Source: Candidatus Rifleibacterium amylolyticum (GTDB taxonomy: Bacteria > Muiribacteriota > Ozemobacteria > Ozemobacterales > Ozemobacteraceae). Taken from it: a stretch of DNA of 64,000 nucleotides. The stretch is taken from the NCBI GenBank assembly GCA_009917695.1, contig JAACJG010000004.1, positions 461,321 through 525,320 on the forward strand. The letters run 5' to 3'. How positions within the stretch are numbered: position 1 is the stretch's first letter; every line of letters starts with the position of its first letter. This document shows, in pieces, positions 36,188 to 46,653 of this stretch. The notes below the pieces were generated by a model, which saw only the letters and a list, made by a program, of their open reading frames with translations, did not search any database and was not told the origin of the DNA. A program made the translations under genes and the position numbers.

Positions 36188-37302
36188 GTGTCAGCGAGTT
36201 TCTTTCTGAGCTTGCCAAGTAGCGCACGCTCAAGTTCACGGGCCTGTGATTCGATGGTGGCATCAATTGTGCCAACGCCGGTCTCGATTTTAATTCCACC
36301 CGGGGAGAGGGTGGGATCTTCGATGATGCGCAGTTCGCTGACCGAGCCGAGCCGGGCCATGAACTGATCTTTGTGCGCCTGACACATCGACTTGTCCTTG
36401 ATGTTGATGCGCATGACGATTTTATCGACTTCAGAAACCCGGTTCAAAGCCTGATCGATGTTTTTGAGTATAATTTCGGGTTGTGCTACCGGCTCTACCT
36501 TTATTACGGTGCGGGCAAAGGCGATGACGAGCTTCAGCATCTCTTCTTCAGATGCCTTGAGAATGCCCATACGACTGGTCTGGAGCTCATTTATCAGCGC
36601 TTCGCTTTCCTGCATCAGGTTTTGCCAGTCAAGCGAAGCCTCGTGCAGACCCTGCTTTTCGCCAGCCGAAATACCTTTTTCTTCGCCCATCGCATAGCCT
36701 TCTTTGTAGGCCTTGTCGCGAACAGAGTCTACTTCAAGTTTTGCCGCTTTTTTGATCGCTTCTGCTTCAGCTTTGGCCGTTTCGACTATTGTGTTTGCTG
36801 TCTCTCTGGCGGTCTTTACCGCTCTGGCAGCCTCGGCATCGGCTTCCTGACGTTTTTTGAGCGCATTCTGACTGAATTCCTGTTCCTGTGCGGTCAGGTT
36901 GCTTTCTTTGCCTTTAAGCTCTTCTTCCCAGTTGCGCAGCTCTTCTTCAAGCGCTTCGAGCTCGAGTTCCCTGATTTTTATTGCTTCGAGAGCTGCTGCA
37001 TGCCGAGCTTTCTTGGCCGCCGGCGAGAGAAATGATTGTGGTTCAGCAGCAGGCCTGGCAGATTGAGTAGTTTCCGGAGCGTTGCTCTGGTCTTCTTCCG
37101 AGGATTTTTGCGGTTTTGTGATGATTTTTTCACCCGACCCGGCGAGATGCTCTGGTGACAGGGCACGAAAGGTTTCAACTGCAAATGCATCTTCTGCCGG
37201 TGGCAGATCTTCTTCCGGTTTGGCGATTTTCTGGCGATGATCGATAAAAACCGGTTTTTCCTTCTCGATTTTTATCTGATTTGCCTTGAAGATTTTACCC
37301 AT
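36184..37302 (-). CDS. fliH: Flagellar assembly protein FliH
   Basis: A 372-residue protein, longer than the roughly 230 residues common for FliH because of a 90-residue Pro/Glu-rich N-terminal extension. A long Ala/Glu-rich coiled coil (about 95-220) precedes the conserved C-terminal domain (VIAFARTVIKVEP, then EDPTLSPGGIKIETGVGTID), homologous to the peripheral stalk of ATP synthase. FliH regulates FliI and docks it to the C-ring. It overlaps fliI by 4 nt and lies 14 nt after the FliG-like gene. Confidence 0.93.
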   Translation of the reverse strand: MGKIFKANQIKIEKEKPVFIDHRQKIAKPEEDLPPAEDAFAVETFRALSPEHLAGSGEKIITKPQKSSEEDQSNAPETTQSARPAAEPQSFLSPAAKKARHAAALEAIKIRELELEALEEELRNWEEELKGKESNLTAQEQEFSQNALKKRQEADAEAARAVKTARETANTIVETAKAEAEAIKKAAKLEVDSVRDKAYKEGYAMGEEKGISAGEKQGLHEASLDWQNLMQESEALINELQTSRMGILKASEEEMLKLVIAFARTVIKVEPVAQPEIILKNIDQALNRVSEVDKIVMRINIKDKSMCQAHKDQFMARLGSVSELRIIEDPTLSPGGIKIETGVGTIDATIESQARELERALLGKLRKKLADT

Positions 37303-37316
37303 GTTTTCAGGTTTCC

Positions 37317-37763
37317 TTAGTATACCAGGTCATCGTTTGGGCGGTTGATAAACAGTTCTCTGCCGGTCATCAGCTCGGCCACAACCGCCATGATGCGATC
37401 TCTGGCGGCATCTACTTCGCTTTCGCGCGCCCGCCCCTGTCTGGTGATTTCTTCCTTGAGATCGTTGAGCGCACGCTGTGACATGTTGGCAGCAATGTTT
37501 TTTAGAACAGCCGCCGGCGCACCCTGCAGCGAAACTGCGAGATCGCGGATGCGGATGAGCTTAAGCAGTCTCTGAAGTCCGCGTGGATCAGCGTAGGCAA
37601 GATCGTCGAACAACAGTATGTGACGGCGCAGTTCAAGCACAACCTGCGGCAGATCCTTTTGCAGCCCGCCGAGAATATGGCGGTTGGTTTTGGCATCGCA
37701 GTGCCGCAGTATGTTTGCAAGTATTTCCAGGCCGGTGCTGGTTCCAAGTTGAGTCTTAGCCAA
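37317..37763 (-). CDS. Stand-alone FliG C-terminal-domain paralogue
   Basis: A 148-residue protein that aligns throughout its last 110 residues with the C-terminal domain of the adjacent FliG (LLFDDLAYADPRGLQRLLK against VFEDVVLIDDRSLQRLMK; NMSQRALNDLKEEI against NMSKRAAEMLKEEM). By family numbering (E. coli FliG), the torque-ring charges at 281 (Arg), 288/289 (Glu-Glu) and 297 (Arg) are kept, but the Lys at 264 is Gln. The N-terminal and middle domains are missing. It overlaps fliG by 8 nt and precedes fliH, so it is expressed with the motor. A second rotor component or an assembly factor is possible. Confidence 0.85.
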   Translation of the reverse strand: MAKTQLGTSTGLEILANILRHCDAKTNRHILGGLQKDLPQVVLELRRHILLFDDLAYADPRGLQRLLKLIRIRDLAVSLQGAPAAVLKNIAANMSQRALNDLKEEITRQGRARESEVDAARDRIMAVVAELMTGRELFINRPNDDLVY

Positions 37764-38811
37764 TCAGTTCCTCCTCGCCCGGGCGTGAGATTACTACTTC
37801 GCCTCTGGCCTCGAGCTTCTTCACGATTGCAACGATACGCTGCTGAGCCTGATCCACGTCGCGCATGCGCACCGGTCCCATGTATGCCATTTCTTCTTTG
37901 AGCATTTCTGCTGCGCGTTTCGACATGTTCTTGTAGAACTTTTCCTTGACTTCGTCGGTGACGCCCTTGAGCGATACCGAGAGATCCTTCATGTCGATTT
38001 CCTTCATCAGGCGCTGCAGGCTGCGGTCGTCGATAAGCACCACGTCTTCGAATACGAACAGGCGCTTTTTGACTTCTTCGGCCAGGCTTGGTTCCTGAAC
38101 TTCCATGGTCTCGATAATGTTCTTCTCAACTGCGCGCTCGACTGCGTTCAATACGCCAATAAGAGAATCGATACCGCCGACGCTGGTGAAATCCTGGCCG
38201 ATGATCGATGACAGTCGCTCTTCAAGATAATTCTCGACTTCGCGGGTGATGTCGGGACTGGTGCGATCCATCAGGGCGAGGCGTTTGGCGATTTCGACCT
38301 GGGTGTCAGGTGTCATCGACTGCAGTATGACCGCTGATTTTTCGGGCTGCAGATAGGCGAGAATCAATGCGACAGTCTGCGGGTGCTCGTTCTGTATCAA
38401 TGTGGCAAGCTGGGTCGGGTCAGCAGTACGTGCCGCTTCGAATGGCTGTATCTGCAGAGAAGTACCCATTTTGGCAAGAATTTCGAGAGCCTTGCCCGGG
38501 CCGATTGTCTGTTCGAGCAGATGCTTTGCGTATTCAAGACCACCCTCGGCGTAAAACTTGCGCGCCATCATCTGTTGTTCGAATTCAAACAGAACGGCCA
38601 GCTTGTCTTCGGTCGAGATTTTGCGCTGCTTGGCAATTTCGATGGTCAGCGTTTCAATCTCAGCATCTGAAAGCGATTGTAGAATGGCACCGCTGGTTTC
38701 CGGGCCGAGAAAAATCAGCAGAATAGCGGCCTTGGCGCGGCCGGGAATATCAAGAATCGGCAGATCCTCGATCTTGATCGGAGGCAGTTCTTCTTCCTTT
38801 TCCTTGTTCAC
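37756..38811 (-). CDS. fliG: Flagellar motor switch protein FliG
   Basis: A 351-residue FliG of normal length. The N-terminal FliF-binding part, the middle EHPQTVALIL motif (about 137-146) that binds FliM, and the C-terminal torque domain (FEDVVLIDDRSLQRLMKEI, SVSLKG, KNMSKRAAEMLKEEM) are present, with the Lys, Arg, Glu-Glu and Arg charges that face the stator. It forms the top of the C-ring. It lies 13 nt downstream of fliF. Confidence 0.97.
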   Translation of the reverse strand: MNKEKEEELPPIKIEDLPILDIPGRAKAAILLIFLGPETSGAILQSLSDAEIETLTIEIAKQRKISTEDKLAVLFEFEQQMMARKFYAEGGLEYAKHLLEQTIGPGKALEILAKMGTSLQIQPFEAARTADPTQLATLIQNEHPQTVALILAYLQPEKSAVILQSMTPDTQVEIAKRLALMDRTSPDITREVENYLEERLSSIIGQDFTSVGGIDSLIGVLNAVERAVEKNIIETMEVQEPSLAEEVKKRLFVFEDVVLIDDRSLQRLMKEIDMKDLSVSLKGVTDEVKEKFYKNMSKRAAEMLKEEMAYMGPVRMRDVDQAQQRIVAIVKKLEARGEVVISRPGEEELIG

Positions 38812-38824
38812 ACCGCGACTCCTG

Positions 38825-40723
38825 TTATTTGCTCAGCCACAGGCGCAATACCTGTACTGCGTCTTCGGGCTTGCTGCTGACCAGATCTCTGACACGTTTT
38901 TCGAGAAGCTCGCGGGCGTTTGCCTGCTCGTTGAGCCGGGCGAGTTCTTCTTCTCTCTGGCGGTCGCGTTCTTTGATGATGGTATCGAGTCTCTTGAAGC
39001 CTTCTTCGAGAGTGCCGTTGTCCTTTTTCTGGAAGACTTCGCGATAGATGAACTGCTCTTCGGGAGTCATTTCTTCAAAATCTGGCGGCAGGCCGTCATT
39101 GTTCATGGCGTATTGATAAGCCTGATGGCGCAGATCCTGAACCTTGCGCTTCTTTTCTTCAAGATCACTGATTTCCGGGAAGAAATTCTTGATATCCTTG
39201 AACCTCCTCTCCCAATCCTGCCATTTCTGCTCGTTCTGGCGCAACGATGCATTGTCTCGGGCGAGTCTAAGTGCTTCGGCTTCGGCAGCCGCTTCGGCGA
39301 GCCGCTGCTGTTCCCTGGCAAGTGCCCTGGCTCTCGATACCCTGACAAATATATATATCAGGCCGAGGAATATCGGGAATGACATTAGTAGGCCAACAAC
39401 GATCATGAACATCTGTTTCTCCTGCTGTTTCTTCAGCTCAAAGGCAGCTTTGGCACGATCCAGTTCGTCATTGCGGAATGGCAAAACCATCAGCGCCAGT
39501 TTGTCGCCGCGCTCCTTGTCGAAACCGACCGTGGTTTTGGCGATTTCGGTGATTTTTTCTTCAAGATATCCTACCGAAGCCGGATCGTCGTTGAGAACGA
39601 CCGATACGGTCAGACGGCGGATAGTGCCCTGTTCTTTAACAAATTTTTCTTTTGATCTGGTGAATTCGTAGTTGGTAATCGCGGCGTTACGTTTATACTC
39701 GTTCCAGGTCGAGTTCTCGGTGCCGGGATAGGCTGGTGCCCCCGGGGGCAGATTCGAGTTTACGCCGGGTTCGCCGTCTTCGACGAGATCACGACCCTTG
39801 TATTCTTCTTCTTCGAGCTTTTCAGAGAGCTTCAGTCCAGAATTCATGCCTTCTACCGGCGGAATTACAACGTCGCTGACCGCTTCTTTCTGGTCGAAAT
39901 CGACATCGAGTCTTACTCTGACTATAGCCTTGCCGTAGCCAAAAGTGCTTTCGAGCAGGCTCTGCAGCTCTGAGCGCAGGTGATTTTCGCGGTTGCGGGT
40001 GTATTTCATCTGCGCGGTCTGAACCTTGTCAAGGGTCATCGCTTCTTCGTCTTCGATAATTCTGGTCAGATCGCGGGCTTCGGTGTCGGCGATTCTGATC
40101 TTGTCAGGGTTTAGCCCTTCGACGGCAGAACATACCCAGTCGCGAATAGCGCGAACCTGATCCTGATTAACTTCTGCGCCTGGGCGCAGTTTGAGCAGAA
40201 TGCTCGCTGAAGGCTCTTTCTGGTCTTCCTTGAATACTTCTTTTTTGGGTTTAACTATGCTGACGCTGGCTTCTTCGATCGGGCCCATGCGTACGAGAGT
40301 TTCTTCAAGTTCGGTCTGCAGGCCGCGAACATAATTAAGGTCGAATTCCTGCTGGGTGGTACCGGTGAACATCGAGCGCTGATCGATAAGCGTCTGCCAG
40401 CCGGCTTTTGCCTGTGGCAGCGTCTTTTCCTGGGCGAGTTGCAGAAGAATATATGACTTTTCCGGCACAGGAACACGAATGTCGGTAGAATCGGCACCGA
40501 GCTTGTATTCTACATTCAGCTCCTGAAGCTTGGCCACGACTTTGCCGGCATCTTCAAGCTTGAGCTTTTCTTCAAAGAGCGGTATGAACTCTTTTTGTGT
40601 GCCCCACATCGAGGCGGTTGCGATACCCAGTACAACTATCACTACAATAGCTGCCAGCGCTATCTGCTGGCTTCTGGGCAATTTTGCAATCGGTTCCCAT
40701 AATTGCCTGAGAAAATCGGTCAT
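38825..40723 (-). CDS. fliF: Flagellar MS-ring protein FliF
   Basis: A 632-residue protein with transmembrane helices near residues 21-41 and 432-455. Between them lie the ring-building periplasmic domains (LGADSTDIRVPVPEKSYILL and EASVSIVKPKKEVF, YscJ/FliF type). A long cytoplasmic helical region ends in a FliG-binding tail (EDAVQVLRLWLSK). The cytoplasmic tail, about 175 residues, is longer than usual, with a coiled coil rich in Arg and Glu. FliF nucleates the basal body in the inner membrane. Confidence 0.97.
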   Translation of the reverse strand: MTDFLRQLWEPIAKLPRSQQIALAAIVVIVVLGIATASMWGTQKEFIPLFEEKLKLEDAGKVVAKLQELNVEYKLGADSTDIRVPVPEKSYILLQLAQEKTLPQAKAGWQTLIDQRSMFTGTTQQEFDLNYVRGLQTELEETLVRMGPIEEASVSIVKPKKEVFKEDQKEPSASILLKLRPGAEVNQDQVRAIRDWVCSAVEGLNPDKIRIADTEARDLTRIIEDEEAMTLDKVQTAQMKYTRNRENHLRSELQSLLESTFGYGKAIVRVRLDVDFDQKEAVSDVVIPPVEGMNSGLKLSEKLEEEEYKGRDLVEDGEPGVNSNLPPGAPAYPGTENSTWNEYKRNAAITNYEFTRSKEKFVKEQGTIRRLTVSVVLNDDPASVGYLEEKITEIAKTTVGFDKERGDKLALMVLPFRNDELDRAKAAFELKKQQEKQMFMIVVGLLMSFPIFLGLIYIFVRVSRARALAREQQRLAEAAAEAEALRLARDNASLRQNEQKWQDWERRFKDIKNFFPEISDLEEKKRKVQDLRHQAYQYAMNNDGLPPDFEEMTPEEQFIYREVFQKKDNGTLEEGFKRLDTIIKERDRQREEELARLNEQANARELLEKRVRDLVSSKPEDAVQVLRLWLSK

Positions 40724-40840
40724 CGTCTGCTACTCCCTACTCCCTGGTGTGCCCTGTTTTTAATGTATGCTTTTCTGGCTTCTGGAAGTTTATTCAAGAT
40801 ATTTATAGTACGTCAGAAACAATCTGTAAAGACCTAAAAT

Positions 40841-41140
40841 TTAAAAATTCATTCGCATGATTTCTTTGTATGCCTCGAGTACTTTGCCTCTGACTTCAAG
40901 CGTCAGATTCATCGCTGTCTTGGCTTTTTCAGCGGCTATCATAACATCGTGCAGATTATCTACACGACCGAGAACGGCATCCTGAGTGAGTTTTTCAGAT
41001 TGCTTGCCAAGGGTATCAACCTCGTCAATAGCGGTCTGAAACTTGTCGAGAAAGATGCCCCACTGCTCTTTGGCATTGGTCTGCGGTCTTTCTGGCTTGG
41101 TGTTGATATCTACCCATGGATTACGTTCTGCTATTCTCAT
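40841..41140 (-). CDS. fliE: Flagellar hook-basal body protein FliE
   Basis: A 99-residue protein of typical FliE length with the conserved end TLEVRGKVLEAYKEIMRMNF (consensus ...vrnKvveAYqeimrmqi) and WGIFLDKFQTAIDEV. FliE joins the MS ring to the rod. It is 7 nt downstream of flgC; a 117-nt gap separates it from fliF, the largest gap inside this run, so an internal promoter is possible there. Confidence 0.95.
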   Translation of the reverse strand: MRIAERNPWVDINTKPERPQTNAKEQWGIFLDKFQTAIDEVDTLGKQSEKLTQDAVLGRVDNLHDVMIAAEKAKTAMNLTLEVRGKVLEAYKEIMRMNF

Positions 41141-41147
41141 CGCTTAA

Positions 41148-41591
41148 TTAACCTCTTCCTCCGATATTCAGCGCGGCATTGGTAATGTCTTTTGCCGAGT
41201 TGATGCAGGTCACGTTGGCTTCGTATGCACGGGTGGCAGTGATCATGTCCACCATTTCGTGCACTATATTGATGTTGGGGCGGCGAACATAGCCTTCAGA
41301 ATCGGCATCTGGATGATTCGGATCATACTCCATCTTGAAAGGAGCCATATCTTCCATGATTGCATTGACTCTGACGCCGGTGCCGGGCACCTGTGGTTTC
41401 TGGCGATCCTGAAACCACCAGCTGCCACGCGGATTGCGTGATTCGAAAATCACCATCTTGCGTCGAAACGGTTCGCCATCCTGCGTGCGGGTGGTGTTGA
41501 CGTTGGCGATATTGTTCGAGATGACATCCATGCGCAGACGTTCGGCGGTCAGGCCGGAAGCGGAAGTATCAATTGCTCTGAACATACCCAT
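41148..41591 (-). CDS. flgC: Flagellar proximal rod protein FlgC
   Basis: A 147-residue protein with the rod-protein start (MGMFRAIDTSASGLTAERLR, then MDVISNNIANVNTTRT) and the FlgC end (EMVDMITATRAYEANVTCIN). It polymerises into the proximal rod through its terminal helices. It overlaps flgB by one nucleotide and is exported through the flagellar gate without a cleaved signal. Confidence 0.97.
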   Translation of the reverse strand: MGMFRAIDTSASGLTAERLRMDVISNNIANVNTTRTQDGEPFRRKMVIFESRNPRGSWWFQDRQKPQVPGTGVRVNAIMEDMAPFKMEYDPNHPDADSEGYVRRPNINIVHEMVDMITATRAYEANVTCINSAKDITNAALNIGGRG

Positions 41592-42013
41592 CAGGCTCTA
41601 CCTCCTCTGGTGATGACATCATTGAGACCTGCGAACATTGCAGCCAGGCGTGTGGCATGAATCTGATAAGTCATGGTGTTTTTTGCCAGATCGCTCATTT
41701 CAACATCGATATCGACGTTGTTCTTGTCGTTGCGCATGACGTGAATGCGGTCTTTGATCGTGGTCGGGCCGACATCGTGGTAGTTGATCTCGCCGATCGG
41801 AATATGCCCGTTGTGTTCGCGCTTGCCGACCAGATCGATTTTACCGTCGAATACCTTTGCCATTTCATCTTCGAAGGTTACGATCTGGCGCTTGAAAAGC
41901 GGGGTGTTGACGTTGGCAATGTTGTTTGAAATCACCTTGTGCCGAACCGACGATACTTCAAGCCCTTTGGCGAGAAGATTGAAGGTTGCGGTTCCGGTCA
42001 ATCTTTCGAACAT
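41591..42013 (-). CDS. flgB: Flagellar basal-body rod protein FlgB
   Basis: A 140-residue rod protein with the conserved HKVISNNIANVNTPLFKR near residues 27-44 and the end TMTYQIHATRLAAMFAGLND. It is the most proximal rod subunit, exported by the flagellar type III apparatus. It lies 23 nt downstream of hslU, the same junction (minus codY) as in the Bacillus fla/che operon. Confidence 0.97.
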   Translation of the reverse strand: MFERLTGTATFNLLAKGLEVSSVRHKVISNNIANVNTPLFKRQIVTFEDEMAKVFDGKIDLVGKREHNGHIPIGEINYHDVGPTTIKDRIHVMRNDKNNVDIDVEMSDLAKNTMTYQIHATRLAAMFAGLNDVITRGGRA

Positions 42014-42036
42014 TTCGAGTCTCCCTGAAAATCAGA

Positions 42037-43442
<1,406 letters not shown>

Positions 43443-43446
<4 letters not shown>

Positions 43447-43979
43447 TTTTCGAGAACCTCCACGACGATCTGATTGTTGGTGTAGATGCACTGTTCGGCG
43501 GTTATCGCCATGGCGTTTTTGACAATATCTACAGCTGAAAATTGCGTGTTACGGAAAAGTGCTTTCGCAGCTGCTGTGGCAATTGATGCGCCTGAGCCGA
43601 TAGCGGCAATCGGTTCGTCGGGTTCGAGCACATCGCCCTGTCCCGACAGTACCAGAATCTTGTCAGAGTTGCCGACGAGCAGCATGGCCTGCAGTTGACG
43701 CAGAGCCTTGTCGAGGCGCCAGTCGCGGGCAAGCTCGACGGCTGCGCGGGTCATGTTTCCCGAAGCCGAATCGAGTTTGGTTTCGAAGCGCTCGAAAAGG
43801 GTGAAGGCGTCGGCGGTATGGCCGGCAAAGCCGCCGATGATGGGGTAAGAGCTCAGGCGTCTGATTTTGACCGCCTTTGCTTTGATGATCTGCTCGCCGA
43901 GAGTAACCTGGCCATCACCGGCAACGGCCAGAATATTGTCTTTAAGGACTGCCAGAATGGTGGTTCCTCTATATGTCAT
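43443..43979 (-). CDS. hslV: HslV (ClpQ) peptidase subunit of the HslUV protease
   Basis: A 178-residue proteasome-beta-like peptidase. The N-terminus MTYRG-TTILAV predicts removal of a five-residue propeptide to expose the catalytic Thr6, as in Thermotoga-type HslV; E. coli HslV removes only the Met. GDGQVTLG, GGFAGHTADAFTLFE and AIGSGASIATAAAKAL are family signatures. It overlaps xerC by 11 nt upstream and hslU by 4 nt downstream. Confidence 0.97.
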
Positions 43980-44892
43980 GCTTGTCTCCTGCTCTGGGGT
44001 GCGAGAGCCGATAGGTCTGCATCAGGCGCTCTTTGCTGATTCTCGTGTAAATCTGTGTTGTTGCCAGACTTTCGTGGCCGAGCATTTCCTGCACGGCTCT
44101 GATGTCGGCGCCGTTGTTGAGAAGATGGGTGGCGAAACTGTGCCTGAACTGATGCGGCGTGATGTTGAGCATCATCGCGAGCTGGCGCGAGTATTTGTCG
44201 ATCATGCGCGCAATCGAGCGCACGCTCAGCGCCGTACCGAATTTATTGAGAAACAGGCTGCGGTTTTGTTTCTGGTCGGGCATCTGGCCGTTGCGCATCT
44301 GAAGATAGGCGTGAACAGCCTGACACGACAGCGGTGTCATCGGCACGATTCGTTCTTTGCTGCCTTTGCCGGTTACGCGTGCCTGCTGGTTTTCGAGGTC
44401 GAGTGCGTCGGTGGTAAGGCCCGCCGTCTCGGAAACGCGCAGCCCGCTGCCATAAAGCACTTCAAGAATGGCGCGGTCACGCAGGCCGTTGAGCGTCTGA
44501 CCGTCTGGCGCGTTGAGCAGCAGGTTGATGTCTTCCTGGGTCAGGGCGCGTGGCAGTGGCAGCTGGCGCTTAGGTGAATCCATGGTTGCGGCGGTGTTGT
44601 TTTCGATCAGTTTCTGGCGGCGGGCGAACTTAAAAAGCCCGCGCAAAGCCGACTGGCCGCGGCGCATGCTCTGTGCTGAAAGCCCTTTGCCACGCCGGTC
44701 GGCCCAGAATGAGCGCAGCTGCGTGTGATTGAGGTTTTCGAGTTCTTCGGCATGGTTTAACCCCTGCTGTTCAAGCCAGAGTCGGAAAAATTCGAGGTCG
44801 CTGCGATAGCCGCGCACGGTATTGGGCGACATTCTGCGCTCTTTGGCGAGTGACTCGAGATAGCGCTCTATCAGCTCGTTTAGTGGCACCAT
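43969..44892 (-). CDS. xerC: Tyrosine recombinase XerC
   Basis: About 307 residues from the ATG at 44892, chosen for the CGGAG site 6 nt upstream rather than the longer frame to 44961. The SAM-like DNA-binding N-terminus (LIERYLESLAKERRMSPNTV) is followed by the catalytic set Arg152 (GSGLRVSE), Lys176 (GKGSKER), His247, Arg250 (TPHQFRHSFATHL), His263 (LGHESL) and nucleophile Tyr272 (TTQIYTRI). It resolves chromosome dimers at dif. Its place directly before hslV matches codV in Bacillus. Confidence 0.93.
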   Translation of the reverse strand: MVPLNELIERYLESLAKERRMSPNTVRGYRSDLEFFRLWLEQQGLNHAEELENLNHTQLRSFWADRRGKGLSAQSMRRGQSALRGLFKFARRQKLIENNTAATMDSPKRQLPLPRALTQEDINLLLNAPDGQTLNGLRDRAILEVLYGSGLRVSETAGLTTDALDLENQQARVTGKGSKERIVPMTPLSCQAVHAYLQMRNGQMPDQKQNRSLFLNKFGTALSVRSIARMIDKYSRQLAMMLNITPHQFRHSFATHLLNNGADIRAVQEMLGHESLATTQIYTRISKERLMQTYRLSHPRAGDKHDI

Positions 44893-45066
44893 TTGGGCTC
44901 CGGGGGGGTGGGGTGTTTTTTGGGATGTGCCAAGATTAGCACAACCCCGCCAAAGGTACAAGCCCTGTAAAAATTTTTTTCAGTAATAATTTTTCTTTCG
45001 ATACCTGTAAAACTCAAAGGATTTGCCGGATATGCGGTATTTTTTTGCTGATCAGCCACCAGATTC

Positions 45067-45095
45067 TTGCCCGGGCTGATTTTGGCATGTATCAT
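45067..45095 (+). promoter_or_regulatory. Candidate promoter of the secreted metallopeptidase gene
   Basis: TTGCCC, a 17-nt spacer and TATCAT on the plus strand, 42 nt before the start codon. Two mismatches to consensus in the -35 and one or two in the -10. Confidence 0.4.
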
Positions 45096-45137
45096 TATCG
45101 GGCTTACAGATGTAATTAATTTTCAGGAGCAACTGAT

Positions 45138-46388
45138 ATGAACAAAAACAGCTTGATGGCAATGGCTTTGTTTATTCTGGCCGCGACAAACTGTCTGATC
45201 GCCGGCGAAATCTGCGGAAATTTCGCGCCGCATTACGACCTGCTGATCCGGCCCGTGAGCATGACGCTCGTCAGGTTTGCCGTGAAAGGTTCGGTGCGGA
45301 TTCCGGCTGATGTTGATCGCATCGCCTTCGCTGATATTCCCTGGCAGAAGTTTACCTTTTCGGTCGGCAACGTCGAGCAGACTCCCGATAAAGACGGAAC
45401 GATCTACAGACCCGAAGGTTGCCGGGAGGCATCATGGCAGATCGACTTTGCCGGAGTGTCGGCATTGCGCCCGCCGAAAAGTGCCGCTTCTGACGACGAA
45501 ATTTACTGTCTGAACAACTTTCCGCCGAATCCCGAAATCATTACCGACAAGGCAGCGTTTTACCAGATCAGATTCGATCTTCCTGCCGGCTATAAGGCGA
45601 TTACATTCAACAGAGAACTGTCTTCGGCGATCGGCATACAGTTTCAGATTGCCAGATTCCAGGAGCCGATCATTAGAAAAACAAAGAACTTTACCTTTGA
45701 ATACGTGTTTCCTGAGAACTTTTCGGCAGATGAAGAATACATGCTGTTTCTCGAAAACACCATGGAAAAATGGTCTGCTCTGTTCGGAAACCCTGGTTTC
45801 AACCTTGTGCGAATCGGTGTTATCCGCCGCGGCGAAGCGAAGGGTGAGATTAACGGCAGTCCGTGCGGCAACCTGATTCTGCTGTCACGATCTGCTCTCG
45901 GCGGGAAAGTCGATCTGAGCGGAATGGCCGGCCTCGGGATCACAGCCGACGACGGCTTGCAGTTCCGGAAGATGGTGCTTGCACATGAGCTCTCGCATTT
46001 CTGGTTTGGCGTCAGATTTACCGGCTCCGACGGCTGGATGACTGAAGGAATACCTCAGTATCTCGGCATGTGCGCCGTGCGCGGTGAGGGAGTCGATCAG
46101 GTGATTCCGCTGCTCAAATTTACTGAATACCTTGATAAAATGATTCCACAGGATGCGATTCCCGGCAAGCCGTTCAGTGAAGAGCAGGTGAACTATATCA
46201 GAGCTTATTATCAGGGTTCGCTGGCGCTTTACCGAATCGGCGAAAAGATCGGTCATGAGCAGCTGCAGGCGCTGATAAATGACGTTTTTGCGAAAAACCC
46301 CAATCCTGAGTTTGCCGATTTCGACAGCCTTTTCAGAGAGCTTTATCCTGACCGACTCGCTGAATGGACAAAGGCCTGGCGACTCTGA
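45138..46388 (+). CDS. Secreted gluzincin metallopeptidase (M1-like)
   Basis: A 416-residue protein with a signal peptide (MNKNSLMAMALFILAATNCL). The first half is beta-rich and resembles the N-terminal domain of M1 aminopeptidases. The zinc motif is HELSH (283-287), with a third ligand likely Glu303 in MTEGIPQYL. The spacing after the second His is 15 residues instead of the 18 of classical M1 enzymes. It should be a periplasmic or outer-surface zinc peptidase; the substrate is unknown. CAGGAG lies 7 nt before the ATG. It is divergent from xerC and monocistronic. Confidence 0.8.
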   Translation: MNKNSLMAMALFILAATNCLIAGEICGNFAPHYDLLIRPVSMTLVRFAVKGSVRIPADVDRIAFADIPWQKFTFSVGNVEQTPDKDGTIYRPEGCREASWQIDFAGVSALRPPKSAASDDEIYCLNNFPPNPEIITDKAAFYQIRFDLPAGYKAITFNRELSSAIGIQFQIARFQEPIIRKTKNFTFEYVFPENFSADEEYMLFLENTMEKWSALFGNPGFNLVRIGVIRRGEAKGEINGSPCGNLILLSRSALGGKVDLSGMAGLGITADDGLQFRKMVLAHELSHFWFGVRFTGSDGWMTEGIPQYLGMCAVRGEGVDQVIPLLKFTEYLDKMIPQDAIPGKPFSEEQVNYIRAYYQGSLALYRIGEKIGHEQLQALINDVFAKNPNPEFADFDSLFRELYPDRLAEWTKAWRL

Positions 46389-46446
46389 TGGTGAATAGCA
46401 GCCAGCATCACTTGATTCGAAGTCACTCATAAGCTCTGGTTGTCAC

Positions 46447-46510
46447 ATAACGCTTGTCGTAACCGGAAATGGCCAGCCGGGCGCGGGGCTTGCTTCGCAA
46501 GACACGTTAT
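46447..46510. repeat. Imperfect inverted repeat with attC-like geometry
   Basis: ATAACG at the left and CGTTAT at the right are followed inward by partly complementary CTTG segments, and CTTGCTTCGCAAG forms an inner hairpin. The size (about 60 nt) and nested inverted boxes recall integron attC sites, but the terminal boxes do not fit the attC consensus well. No function is claimed. Confidence 0.25.
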
Positions 46511-46653
46511 CCGGCCTCATTTTCCGCGGCGACGTATTTGTTCGATGGTCTTCATTAATCAATTCATTCGGTTTTCCATGGGTTAAACAATGGAATATCG
46601 TGTCTTGATAAACAGTTAATGCAGAAAAAATATTCGGAAATCTACAGAGGAAA

